From contig CAZWSX010000009.1 of NCBI GenBank assembly GCA_964636985.1, positions 124,001 through 188,000 of the forward strand: 64,000 nucleotides of DNA, written 5' to 3'. Below the pieces are notes generated by a model. That model ran no database searches, was not told where the DNA came from, and was given only the letters and a program-made list of their open reading frames with translations. This document shows, in pieces, positions 45,121 through 53,279 of this stretch (positions are counted from its first letter, which is position 1; the number at the start of each line of letters is the position of its first letter). Origin of the DNA: CAZWSX01 sp964636985 (GTDB taxonomy: Bacteria > Planctomycetota > Planctomycetia > Pirellulales > Pirellulaceae). A program made the position numbers and the translations under genes.

Positions 45121-45966
45121 ATGAAATTGTCCCTTTGGTCTCTTTCGGCCGTGGCTGTGGCCTTCGCCCTTTCTAGCTTTGGCTTCGCTGCATCGCCGTC
45201 GCGAAGCGCATCGAGCACGCCGAAGACCGACGCTGCCGAAGTTGATGTCTTCGACGCAATGGAGTCGGGCGACATCGAAGTCCGCGTCATCCCTAAGGAC
45301 TCGACCGGCGGGAACATCCTGGTCCGCAATAAGACCGGCAAGCCCTTGAAGATCAAATTGCCCGCGGCCTTCGCTGCCGCGCCTGTAGCTCGTCAATTCG
45401 GCGGCATGGGCGGTGGCGGTATGGGTGGCATGGGTGGTGGCGGCATGGGTGGTGGCGGCGGCCAAATGATGGGCGGCGGCGGCATGGGCGGTGGCGGTAT
45501 GGGTGGCGGCATGGGTGGCATGGGCGGTGGCATGGGTGGCGGCATGGGTGGCGGCGGCGGATTCTTCAACGTTGCCCCCGAGAAGGTCACCAAGATCAAG
45601 TTCGCCGGCGTCTGCCTCGAGCATGGCAAGCCCGAACCTAGCCCGCGGATGGCCTATGAACTTCGCCGCATCGAAGAAGTGACGAGCAATCCCCAAGTCA
45701 TCGAAGTTGTTTCGATGGTTGGGACTGGCAAGATCGATCAACGCGCCGGTCAAGCGGCCGCCTGGCACCTGACCGACGAGATGAGCTGGCAAGAGTTGGC
45801 CAACAAGGTTGGCGCCAAGCACCTGGACGGCAGCACCGAGCCCTTCTTCACGGCTGGTCAAATGGAACTAGCGATGAACATCTCGCGCGAAGCGGCTCGC
45901 CGAGCAGAAGGCAAAGAAATGCCCAAATCGAACTACAAGGTTCCTTCGGTCGCCGATCAACAATAA
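45121..45966 (+). CDS. Secreted protein with a Gly/Met-rich low-complexity insert
   Basis: A 281-residue protein starting at ATG 45121 (CAGGAG upstream) with a signal peptide ending near FGFAASP. After a small beta-type domain (DIEVRVIPKDSTGGNILVRNK), residues about 97-152 are almost only Gly and Met in GGMGG-type repeats. The C-terminal half is a distinct domain (ITKIKFAGVCLEHGKPEP, TDEMSWQELANKVG) with no name I know. The beta domain before the repeat and the C-terminal part look like they form one unit interrupted by the repeat. An intrinsic terminator follows. Function unknown. Confidence 0.78.
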   Translation: MKLSLWSLSAVAVAFALSSFGFAASPSRSASSTPKTDAAEVDVFDAMESGDIEVRVIPKDSTGGNILVRNKTGKPLKIKLPAAFAAAPVARQFGGMGGGGMGGMGGGGMGGGGGQMMGGGGMGGGGMGGGMGGMGGGMGGGMGGGGGFFNVAPEKVTKIKFAGVCLEHGKPEPSPRMAYELRRIEEVTSNPQVIEVVSMVGTGKIDQRAGQAAAWHLTDEMSWQELANKVGAKHLDGSTEPFFTAGQMELAMNISREAARRAEGKEMPKSNYKVPSVADQQ

Positions 45967-45993
45967 GATCGCTCTGAACAGAACGAAATTTGA

Positions 45994-46029
45994 AAAGCGT
46001 CTTGCCCTTACAGAGCAAGACGCTTTTTT
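45994..46029 (+). terminator. Intrinsic terminator after the Gly/Met-rich gene
   Basis: A 10-bp stem, AAGCGTCTTG with CAAGACGCTT, encloses an 11-base loop and ends in TTTTTT. It starts about 30 bp after the stop codon. The A-tract before the stem on the other side could also serve the minus-strand operon ending at 46059. Confidence 0.85.
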
Positions 46030-46058
46030 CGTTTCGAGTTCCTTGTGCTGGCGTGCTG

Positions 46059-46904
46059 CTACTCAGCGGCGCCCACCAGGTCGGCAGCGGCCGACCATCG
46101 GCCGGCATCAAGCAAAGAATGGAGTTCGCGCCCCCATCCCGAATCGGGGGCAGCGAACGACGGCGATGGAATCACGAAGTTCCGTTCTTTAGCACGCGAT
46201 GCGGAAGGCGACTTGTTCGCCGCCTCCTCAGGGAGTACGTGAAGCTGGAGCGGGCGTTGCTGGGTAGGTCGCAAGCCGGTGGTGAAACTCAACTTCATCC
46301 GAGCGGCGACTGGCAAGAGGTTCACCAGTGAACGAACAATGGGCTCGGAATGGCTTTTGGTCGTCATGGAGATATGTTCGCCGCCGACAATCGCGCCGGC
46401 TATCGAAGCCACAAGCCCGGCACCGAGCACGCGGGAGGATTCCGCCGCAATATCGCCACGACACCAATGCGATCTCGTACACAGCAGCACGATCGTTGCT
46501 TCAGCCGAGTTGCCACCGTTCGGCGCGGACGACTTCTCGGGACGAACCGCTAGCGCATCGACGACACGAAACGGGTCCCAGTGAAACGCGGACCAGGTCG
46601 CTTCGGGCGAAAGGACAAATCGCGTCGTCGTACATCCACCCCCGCGTCCGCTGTACTCGGCCGACTCGCAGCGAGTGATCGCCAGAACGCGCCAGGTGAC
46701 GTTTTTTTCACCCGGCAACGTGAACCAAGAAATTGCGGGCGAGCCGCGATCGGCAAAGGCCATGGCATCATGAGTTGGACCCCAACCGGTCAATCGATCG
46801 CGCAGAGGGCTCGAAAGCCCCTTGCTGGCGGAGACCAATTGATAACCTTCTTTTGCGCTGCCTGTCGCCGATGTGAAGAACGCCTGTTCGAATTCGCAAT
46901 TCAT
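46059..46904 (-). CDS. GAP1-like (GTPase-associated protein) fragment or short form
   Basis: A 281-residue protein. The N-terminal pattern is FEQAFFTSATGSAKEGYQLVSASKGL, followed by TRCESAEYSGRGGGCTTTRFVLS and WSAFHWDPFRVVDAL. This matches my recollection of the N-terminal domain of 'GTPase-associated protein 1', a family encoded beside GTPases in predicted conflict systems. The C-terminal half is not assigned; full GAP1 proteins are often longer, so this may be a minimal form. The gene starts 15 bp after the GTPase gene and ends the four-gene operon. The role in the complex is unknown. The family call is moderate in confidence. Confidence 0.6.
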   Translation of the reverse strand: MNCEFEQAFFTSATGSAKEGYQLVSASKGLSSPLRDRLTGWGPTHDAMAFADRGSPAISWFTLPGEKNVTWRVLAITRCESAEYSGRGGGCTTTRFVLSPEATWSAFHWDPFRVVDALAVRPEKSSAPNGGNSAEATIVLLCTRSHWCRGDIAAESSRVLGAGLVASIAGAIVGGEHISMTTKSHSEPIVRSLVNLLPVAARMKLSFTTGLRPTQQRPLQLHVLPEEAANKSPSASRAKERNFVIPSPSFAAPDSGWGRELHSLLDAGRWSAAADLVGAAE

Positions 46905-46919
46905 GCGTGGCGCCGTTCT

Positions 46920-47819
46920 TTACTTTGGAAGCGCTTGCACCAGCCACGAGAATGGCTCGACGATCCCCCGCGGTTCGATCCGTAAAGGCGATGTCACCTT
47001 GCCGTACCGGTCAAAACTCCAGCCGCAAGCACCGGCCACCGAGGTGGCAAAGAACCGCACATTCTGCAATCGCTGGGCACAGATTTGCCAAAGGCTGTGC
47101 GACGTTTGGCGCAGAAAGTCGGAAGGGTCCCGCCAGCACGAATCGCACTGGTCGGCCTTGGTAAGCACAATTCCGAGCGGGCGTTTGAGCCAGCCTGTGC
47201 GAACCGACGGATCAAGATCGCACAGGTAGTTGACGATTTTGAGGGCCATCAAGTCCTGCTGTTGATCGCGCGCCGCCAGACGATGAGCGTCGAGAAGTAA
47301 GAGCGCTCCAGATGAGTGAGTCAATAACGGCTTGAGAATGGGGAACGTGCGAGGATGATCGATCTCCTCCGTCAGCGCCTCGCCGGCGATATCGGGCACG
47401 ATCAGTTCGATGTTACGCCGCTTGGGAACCTGTACCTGCGAGTGAATCCAGTTCCAGCGTTCCGGCTCCGACGGCGTCTTGGCCGGAAACTTGCCAGCCG
47501 AAAGGGCCATCACCGTGTTCTGCTGGAGCGAAAGAGAAAAAGCGCCGCGCATCAGCATCGGCAGCGGGGAGTTGGGCTGCGAAAGAATATCCGACAGGAT
47601 GCCCAGGTAGACCGTCTTGCCGCACGCGGCCGACCCAAGCACGGCTGCCAAGCGCGGCCGCAATTTTTGCGACGTCGCCTGATGTGCGAGAGCCATCGGG
47701 GCCAGGCAATGGCGGCAAAGATCCGTTTCGTAGGTGTTGGGGCCGCCGCAAATGTAGCACGGCACGTCGGCGGCCATTTTGGCCATCCGATAGCTCTCGA
47801 GTGTTTGATACGTGAGCAT
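46920..47819 (-). CDS. Zinc-ribbon P-loop GTPase (TRAFAC-like), conflict-system type
   Basis: A 299-residue protein starting at ATG 47819 with GAGGAA upstream. An N-terminal zinc ribbon uses C21, C24, C35 and C38. The P-loop is GSAACGKT (residues 62-69), G3 is DIAG (143-146), G4 is TKAD (220-223), and G5 is probably in FFATSVAG (around 255). This order is of a small-GTPase-like domain. The zinc ribbon plus GTPase with a GAP1-like neighbour matches the 'double-GTPase/GAP1' type systems, although here a single GTPase domain is seen. No membrane segment is evident. It is the third gene of the operon. Confidence 0.82.
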   Translation of the reverse strand: MLTYQTLESYRMAKMAADVPCYICGGPNTYETDLCRHCLAPMALAHQATSQKLRPRLAAVLGSAACGKTVYLGILSDILSQPNSPLPMLMRGAFSLSLQQNTVMALSAGKFPAKTPSEPERWNWIHSQVQVPKRRNIELIVPDIAGEALTEEIDHPRTFPILKPLLTHSSGALLLLDAHRLAARDQQQDLMALKIVNYLCDLDPSVRTGWLKRPLGIVLTKADQCDSCWRDPSDFLRQTSHSLWQICAQRLQNVRFFATSVAGACGWSFDRYGKVTSPLRIEPRGIVEPFSWLVQALPK

Positions 47820-47837
47820 GGGCGTTCCTCAAAACTA

Positions 47838-48980
47838 TCAGGTTGCCAGAACGATACCGCTGTCAATCGCCAGAACTACATCACACGAAATGGCGCAGCG
47901 AAATCCAACGTTCGGTTTGCGCGCCAAGGGTGAATCGCCGCTTTGGAACTGGGCCGTCGCGTGCGATTCGAAATAGGTGTCGAAGGCTCCGCCGCGCAAG
48001 CTCTTAAATGGCGTTTCCGTTTCCAGCCGGTCGATCGCCAGGTCGAGCGAGCCGTACTCGCCGTCGGTCCACTCCCAGACATTCCCAATGAGTTGATAAG
48101 CTCCGCCGCCGTTGGCCCCGTCGGAGTACTCGGTCACAGGAGCAGTCGAATTCCCCCGCGAGCCCCACAAGTTGGCCAGTCGGCGGTCCATCATTTCGCC
48201 CCACGGGTAGCGCCGCTGAATGGGCCGCGCGCCCGTCGTAGCAATGGGCCAAGCCGCCGCTTTGACCCATTCCGGATCGGTTGGCAAACGTTTTCCGGCC
48301 CATCGAGCGTAGGCGGATGCTTCGTACCAACTCACGCCAACAACAGGATGGTCAAGCAGTTCCGCCGGCGGGTGGCCGTTGTTCCAGAACCGCGGCCCGA
48401 AGTGCTGTGTTTGATCGACGAAGTCGACAATTGCCGGGATCGCGTTGGGTTCCCAAAGATTGGCATCCTCGTAACCCCCGCCGTCAACGAAGCGCTTGAA
48501 GTCGCTATTGGTGACTGCGTAGCGGTCCAAGAGGAAGGTCGAGCAATCGAACAACCGTTCGCAGGTAGGGCCAATATCGCCTGTCAACTCGGCGCGGCGC
48601 GACCGCATGCACACCTTTCCTTCGGGGACGAGCGACATCAGCTCGTCGAGCGCCTCGCACGCGGCGTCTCGATGTTCGTCGCTCAGCGAGCCGGCAATTT
48701 CCGGTCGCAGCAAGAGCGCGTAACGGTGATCCTTGAGCATGTTGCCCACCAGAATTGCCGTTTCATCGCCTTCTCCGGCGGCGATGATATCGTCCCCTCG
48801 TTTCTCCCAGCGATCGACGACGATGGGCCGCTCCGCTTGAACAACCTTTTGCGCGGACCGCCACCAGGCAAACCAGCTCGTCTCGTGCAAACGCTCGCCG
48901 GCAGACACAGGCGGACGGCAGCTCGACGAACTAAGCGGGTTCGGGCCGTTGGGGCGGGGTGTTTTAAGGAACGAAAACAT
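47838..48980 (-). CDS. Sulfatase-modifying-factor (FGE) fold protein lacking the catalytic cysteines
   Basis: A 380-residue protein with about 160 unassigned N-terminal residues and then a C-terminal FGE/SUMF1 domain: FLLDRYAVTNSDFKRFVDGGG, HPVVGVSWYEASAYARWAGKRLPT, QLIGNVWEWTDG, LRGGAF and the terminal VGFRCA. In active formylglycine-generating enzymes two cysteines precede the last GFRC motif. The matching stretch here (ESHATAQFQSG) has none, so oxidation of sulfatases is unlikely; a binding or scaffolding use of the fold is more probable. The gene ends 18 bp before the GTPase gene and starts 27 bp after the coiled-coil gene. Confidence 0.85.
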   Translation of the reverse strand: MFSFLKTPRPNGPNPLSSSSCRPPVSAGERLHETSWFAWWRSAQKVVQAERPIVVDRWEKRGDDIIAAGEGDETAILVGNMLKDHRYALLLRPEIAGSLSDEHRDAACEALDELMSLVPEGKVCMRSRRAELTGDIGPTCERLFDCSTFLLDRYAVTNSDFKRFVDGGGYEDANLWEPNAIPAIVDFVDQTQHFGPRFWNNGHPPAELLDHPVVGVSWYEASAYARWAGKRLPTDPEWVKAAAWPIATTGARPIQRRYPWGEMMDRRLANLWGSRGNSTAPVTEYSDGANGGGAYQLIGNVWEWTDGEYGSLDLAIDRLETETPFKSLRGGAFDTYFESHATAQFQSGDSPLARKPNVGFRCAISCDVVLAIDSGIVLAT

Positions 48981-49007
48981 GGGAGATCACTCCTGAAGGC
49001 GGGGACT

Positions 49008-50087
49008 TCACGTTCGCTTGCCGCGTCGTCGAGCCACATCTTTTTGCAGCTTCGAGAACTGGGCCATAACCGAATGGACGACGGGATCGCTGGGAAGCGA
49101 CGAGGACGATGGTTTGTTTTCTTTGCTCTCGGGCAGCGACTTTTCGGGAGCGGCGGATTCGCCGTTTGCCTCGACAAGTGGCGGCGCCAACGTTTCGTTG
49201 GGCGCTGCGGTTGCCGTGACGGGTACGAATGGACGGCTGGTGGTGAGAGTGAGAGAAGGAACAGAAGATCGCGAAATCGCATCTTCCGACCACCGCTCGA
49301 AGAACCGCTCCAGCAGTTTGCGCATCTCGGCCATATCGCCTTGGCGCGATGCCCGCTCGGCTGAAAGTTCGCGCTGACATTCGGTCCACTGCCGTTTGTT
49401 TTCGGCGGCGGCGGTCCGCGTCAGGTCGAGTTCCACTTCCAGTTCCGAGATCGTCTCTTCCAATTGCGACGCGCCGCCGAGCGCGTCCTTTGCCTCAGCA
49501 AGTTCGCGCTGCATGGCTTCGAGCGTTTGGACATGCGCCGCGCGACAGTGCTCCAATTCCTCAACCGCCCTAAGTCGCTCCCTCTCGGCCGGTTCTCCTG
49601 CCGATTGCTTCTCGCGTTCGATCGCTTCCCGCGCTCGTTCCCGTTCCTGCTCGATCGCCTGGCGGGTGCGCTCCTTCTCTTGTTCAATCAAGGCGCTGGC
49701 GCGTTCTCTTTCCTGTTCGATCACGGCCGCGGCTTGTTGTTTTTCGTGTTCGATCGCTTCGCGAGATTCCGCCTTCAGAGCAGCTAGGTCGCTCGCGGTC
49801 TTTTGGGCCGCTTGCTCAGCCTGCGTGCGGCATTCGTCAAGCGTCGCCGTCACCGTGGCAAGCTCGATTTTGCACTGCTGGCTTTGGTTCTCTTCTTCTT
49901 TCAGATTCGCGGCCAGCTGATCGCGATGTGACTGCAACGACGCCATGTCCTGGCGCATTCGCTGCATTTCGTCGAACAGTTCGTCGATCAGGCGTTCGGC
50001 GTCGGTCAGTTCGTCGTAGAGCTGCCGAGGGGTCTCGGTCAGCGATTGCCACTCGGCTTTCGACGATATGGACGCGTTACTCGTCAC
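49008..50087 (-). CDS. Coiled-coil protein with five hendecad repeats, first gene of the GTPase operon
   Basis: A 359-residue protein starting with GTG at 50087 (GAGGGG upstream). It is mostly alpha-helical. Residues 111-165 form five 11-residue repeats of the pattern AIEQERERARE, and two further coiled-coil segments lie on each side (about 25-105 and 170-255). After residue about 265 it is proline/serine-rich and probably disordered, ending in a short basic tail (SKLQKDVARRRGKRT). No known domain is recognised. Its place as first gene and its shape suggest a structural or membrane/filament-associated scaffold for the other three products. Confidence 0.78.
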   Translation of the reverse strand: MTSNASISSKAEWQSLTETPRQLYDELTDAERLIDELFDEMQRMRQDMASLQSHRDQLAANLKEEENQSQQCKIELATVTATLDECRTQAEQAAQKTASDLAALKAESREAIEHEKQQAAAVIEQERERASALIEQEKERTRQAIEQERERAREAIEREKQSAGEPAERERLRAVEELEHCRAAHVQTLEAMQRELAEAKDALGGASQLEETISELEVELDLTRTAAAENKRQWTECQRELSAERASRQGDMAEMRKLLERFFERWSEDAISRSSVPSLTLTTSRPFVPVTATAAPNETLAPPLVEANGESAAPEKSLPESKENKPSSSSLPSDPVVHSVMAQFSKLQKDVARRRGKRT

Positions 50088-50397
50088 GGAAAGAATCCCC
50101 TCGCAAAATGGCCGAACGCTGTCGGCCTACTCGAGCCCATCAACCAATCGAGGGGAGGAAAATGCGACGTGCGTAGAGAATCCGTGCTCGTTTGCTAATC
50201 GCAACTGAACCCTAGGTCGCATCGTTAAGAAAGGCAAACCGCCCACGCGGGGAAAGGCCTCATCCGTGTCCATTCAATCGGAGTGTGAGGATTAGACGGG
50301 CAATAGCGGCCGTTCCATGTCCTCCCGCATCGCCAAAGAGGGGGCATAATGAGGGGTCTGCATCGATTGCCATTTCAGCGAACACATCCCGAGCTAG
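50088..50397. promoter_or_regulatory. Divergent intergenic region upstream of the coiled-coil operon
   Basis: A 310-bp region between the minus-strand operon start and the small membrane-protein gene on the plus strand. Both promoters should be here. I see no ORF, tRNA or clear inverted repeat. Plus-strand readings through it are arginine/serine-rich and are not genes. Confidence 0.4.
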
Positions 50398-50823
50398 TTG
50401 TTGGATCAGAGAACAGTGGGATCAAAAACAGTGGGATCAAAGAAACGCGACCGCCGTCAAGACGCACCCGATTCGCCTCCAACGCGATCCGACTTGGAAC
50501 AGGCAGCCGATAAGCGACGGGGAGACGCCGTTACCGTCGCATGGATGCTTACCACCGTTTTTGCTTTAGCGGGCGAGATCGTCGCGATCTTGGGGTTGGC
50601 ATCCGTTTCGTTCGGGATGTCGTTGGGAGATGATCGGGTCGTGCGGCTTGTATCGCAAATGGCGTTATTGATCGCCGTGATGGCGGCCGTAGTCTGCCTG
50701 GCTCTCACTCCCTTTGTTTATCGCTTTCGAGACGACCCACCTCCCGAAGCCGTTACTTACGGGGCTGTTCTCATTGCGGCGGCGCCGCTCTTAACGGCAC
50801 TAGCGCAGTGGCTCTGGTCATAG
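50398..50823 (+). CDS. Small membrane protein of unknown function
   Basis: A protein of up to 141 residues with a basic N-terminus and three likely transmembrane helices (WMLTTVFALAGEIVAILGLA, MALLIAVMAAVVCLALTPF and AVLIAAAPLLTALAQWL). The start is uncertain: TTG at 50398 or GTG at 50431, the second following a direct repeat of CAGTGGGATCAAA. It precedes lutB by 105 bp and may be co-transcribed with it. No family is known to me. Confidence 0.6.
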   Translation: MLDQRTVGSKTVGSKKRDRRQDAPDSPPTRSDLEQAADKRRGDAVTVAWMLTTVFALAGEIVAILGLASVSFGMSLGDDRVVRLVSQMALLIAVMAAVVCLALTPFVYRFRDDPPPEAVTYGAVLIAAAPLLTALAQWLWS

Positions 50824-50927
50824 CCGTTTGCCGCCAGAGCGAATGGCCTGCGTGGCGTTTGGTATACTTCCTCTGGTCGAACCGGGCGACTTTTCGTCGG
50901 GACGCGAGTTTCAATCCTCAGGACCCC

Positions 50928-52424
50928 ATGTCCACTAAAGAAAAAGCCGCCGGCAAAACCGTGCCCCACTCGAGCACCAACGGGGATTCAACGGCCGCCG
51001 ATTATCTTCGCGAGACGCATCACGAGTTCGAACAAGCCTCGGAAGAAGCACTAGGTGACAACCGCCTGCAAGCGCTGCTGGGCAAGCTGTACGACAGCCT
51101 CGGCCGAAAGAACCGCGAAGCCTGGAGTTCGTTTCCCCAGGGGGACGATTGCCGCGAAGCCGCACGGCACATCAAAGACGAAACGCTGGCCGAGCTCGAT
51201 CGCCACCTGGAAACGCTTGAGGAAAGCGTGACCAAGTTAGGTGGGAAGGTCCATTGGGCTCTCGATGCCGCCGACGCCTGCCGTATCATCAGCCGCGTCA
51301 TTCAGTCGCACAATGCGAAAAAGGTGGTCAAAGCCAAGTCGATGACGACGGAGGAAATCCACCTCAACAAGGCACTGGAAGAAGAGGGAGTCGAGGTCGT
51401 CGAAACCGACCTTGGCGAGTACATCATCCAGATCGCCGGACATCGCCCGTCGCACATTGTCGGACCGGCGCTCCACCTGGATACGCAACAAGTCGGCGAG
51501 ATCCTGCAAACGCAAACCAAGGATCACCTGCCCGTCGAACGTGAAGCAATGACGGCCTTCGCACGCCAACAGCTTCGGGCGAAATTCGCCGAGGCTGAGG
51601 TGGGCATCACCGGTGCCAATTTTGCCATCGCGGAAACGGGCACGGTCGTTCTGATCTCGAACGAAGGGAACGCTCGGCTTACAACGAGCTTGCCGAAGGT
51701 TTTGATTTCCGTCATGGGGATGGAAAAGGTCATTCCGAAATGGAGCGACCTGCCGTACTTCCTCAAGATCCTGGCGCGTGCTGCCACCGGACAAAAAATC
51801 TCCGTCTACACATCGATGATCACCGGCGCGCGGCGCGAAGGGGAAACCGACGGGCCGGAAGAGTTTCATCTGGTGATCCTCGACAACGGACGAAGCAAGA
51901 TCCTAGGCGGACCGCTCCGAGAAAGTCTGTTTTGCATTCGCTGCGGTGCCTGCCTGAATGCTTGCCCGGTTTATCGCAGCGTCGGGGGACACGCGTACGG
52001 CGGCGTTTACAGCGGCCCCATCGGCGCGGTGATCACACCGCTGTACGACGGCCTCTCGGCCAACCACCATCTGCCCCACGCGTCGAGTTTGTGCGGCGCG
52101 TGCCAGGCGGCTTGCCCGGTGAAAATCCAAATCCCCGAGATGCTGGTCCGGTTGCGCGAGCAATTGCACGAAGAACCTTCTTCTCAAGGTCGCTTTGAAA
52201 AAATCGCCTACCGCTGGTGGGCGTGGATGCAACGTAACCCAGCCTGGTACCGGCGAGTCACGTGGCTGGCTTCGCGGACGATCGGCTGGTGGCGCCGCAA
52301 ATCGGGTTGGATTTCGCGGCTGCCAGGCAAGTTGCACGGTTGGACGGCGAAACGAGATTTTCCCGCTCCCGCCCCACAACGATTCCGCGACTGGTGGCGC
52401 AAGGAGGGAAATCGTGACGCGTGA
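50928..52424 (+). CDS. lutB: L-lactate oxidation iron-sulfur protein LutB
   Basis: The ATG at 50928 gives 498 residues. The N-terminal two-thirds is a LUD-type domain with KSMTTEEIHLNKALE, GITGANFAIAETGTVVLISNEGNARL and VISVMGMEKVIP-like segments. The C-terminal part holds two [4Fe-4S] motifs, CIRCGACLNACPVY and CGACQAACPVKI. LutB works with LutA and LutC in L-lactate oxidation. The C-terminal tail from residue about 440 is basic and tryptophan-rich. It is followed by lutC with an 11-bp overlap; lutA is not next to it. Confidence 0.92.
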   Translation: MSTKEKAAGKTVPHSSTNGDSTAADYLRETHHEFEQASEEALGDNRLQALLGKLYDSLGRKNREAWSSFPQGDDCREAARHIKDETLAELDRHLETLEESVTKLGGKVHWALDAADACRIISRVIQSHNAKKVVKAKSMTTEEIHLNKALEEEGVEVVETDLGEYIIQIAGHRPSHIVGPALHLDTQQVGEILQTQTKDHLPVEREAMTAFARQQLRAKFAEAEVGITGANFAIAETGTVVLISNEGNARLTTSLPKVLISVMGMEKVIPKWSDLPYFLKILARAATGQKISVYTSMITGARREGETDGPEEFHLVILDNGRSKILGGPLRESLFCIRCGACLNACPVYRSVGGHAYGGVYSGPIGAVITPLYDGLSANHHLPHASSLCGACQAACPVKIQIPEMLVRLREQLHEEPSSQGRFEKIAYRWWAWMQRNPAWYRRVTWLASRTIGWWRRKSGWISRLPGKLHGWTAKRDFPAPAPQRFRDWWRKEGNRDA

Positions 52425-53094
52425 ATTGTTTTTGCAGCGAGTCCGCGAAGCGGTAACCCAAGGCGCGCCGTACCGTGTGCAAACCCGGCCCATTCTGCCT
52501 GGCGCGGGGTACGCGGGCGTTCAAGGCGACTGGTGCGAGCGATGGGCGGCCGAAGCCACGGCGGTAGGCGGCATGGTCGAACGATGTGCCAACGAGGATG
52601 CCGCCCGCGAGCGATTGATTGCGATCCTGGAAGAGCACAAACCTCGTTCTGCGCTAATCTGGAAACACCCGCTACTCGAACGATTTGGCCTCCGCGACGT
52701 TTTAGGACAAAAATCCGTAGCCGTTGTCGATCCGGAGACGCAGCGCTCGCAAGATTTGCCGGCCAGAAAGCGGGCCCGTATTGCCGCCGAAATTGGAATT
52801 ACGAGCTGCGATCGCGCGGTGGCCGAAACCGGATCGCTGATGATGTGCGCGGGTTTTGGACACGAACGGGTGGCCTCGCTCTTGCCTCCCATCCACGTGG
52901 CCATTGTTTGGCGAGAACAACTCGTCGCCGACTTGATGGACGCACTCGCCTGGGTTCGCGAACAATTTGGCGATGCCATCCCCAGCAACGTGGTGTTCAT
53001 CACCGGCCCCAGCAAGTCGGGCGACATCGAGCAGCAGCTCACCATCGGCGTCCATGGCCCGCGGCAGTGGCGGACCTTGTTGATTGAAGGGTAA
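52414..53094 (+). CDS. lutC: LutC/YkgG family LUD-domain protein
   Basis: A 226-residue protein starting at GTG 52414 with an AAGGAGGG site placed inside the end of lutB. The LUD domain pattern is clear: GITSCDRAVAETGSLMMCAG, then RVASLLPPIHVAIVWREQLV, and the end FITGPSKSGDIEQQLTIGVHGPRQWRTLLI. The GPSKSADIE-type motif is the family hallmark. It forms the lactate oxidation complex with LutB. Confidence 0.92.
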   Translation: MTRELFLQRVREAVTQGAPYRVQTRPILPGAGYAGVQGDWCERWAAEATAVGGMVERCANEDAARERLIAILEEHKPRSALIWKHPLLERFGLRDVLGQKSVAVVDPETQRSQDLPARKRARIAAEIGITSCDRAVAETGSLMMCAGFGHERVASLLPPIHVAIVWREQLVADLMDALAWVREQFGDAIPSNVVFITGPSKSGDIEQQLTIGVHGPRQWRTLLIEG

Positions 53095-53279
53095 GCCGGC
53101 AGCCCTTGTACTGTTTCGGGCCCCGCAATCCTTGTTGAATCCAACCCGCCCCAACGGCGCACGCGGTAGGGATTGCGCGGCAGGGAAATTTTGCCCAACG
53201 GTTTCGCCGCGAACATGCCGAACGAGTGGGATAGCATTTCTTAGCGAGCACACGTCCGTTTCGATCATGGGCCGAGACG

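Noticed and set aside
45115..45861. Antisense reading with many His-Ala-Thr repeats under the Gly/Met-rich gene
   Set aside because: The repeats are the reverse strand of GGMGG codons; there is no signal, start site or plausible fold.
47943..49364. A 473-residue plus-strand reading opposite the FGE-fold and coiled-coil genes
   Set aside because: It is the antisense of two genes with clear domains and shows a biased Arg/Val composition.
46059..50087. Calling the GTPase operon a known phage-defence system
   Set aside because: No nuclease, NADase, pore-forming or other effector domain can be seen, so only a resemblance to predicted conflict systems is claimed.
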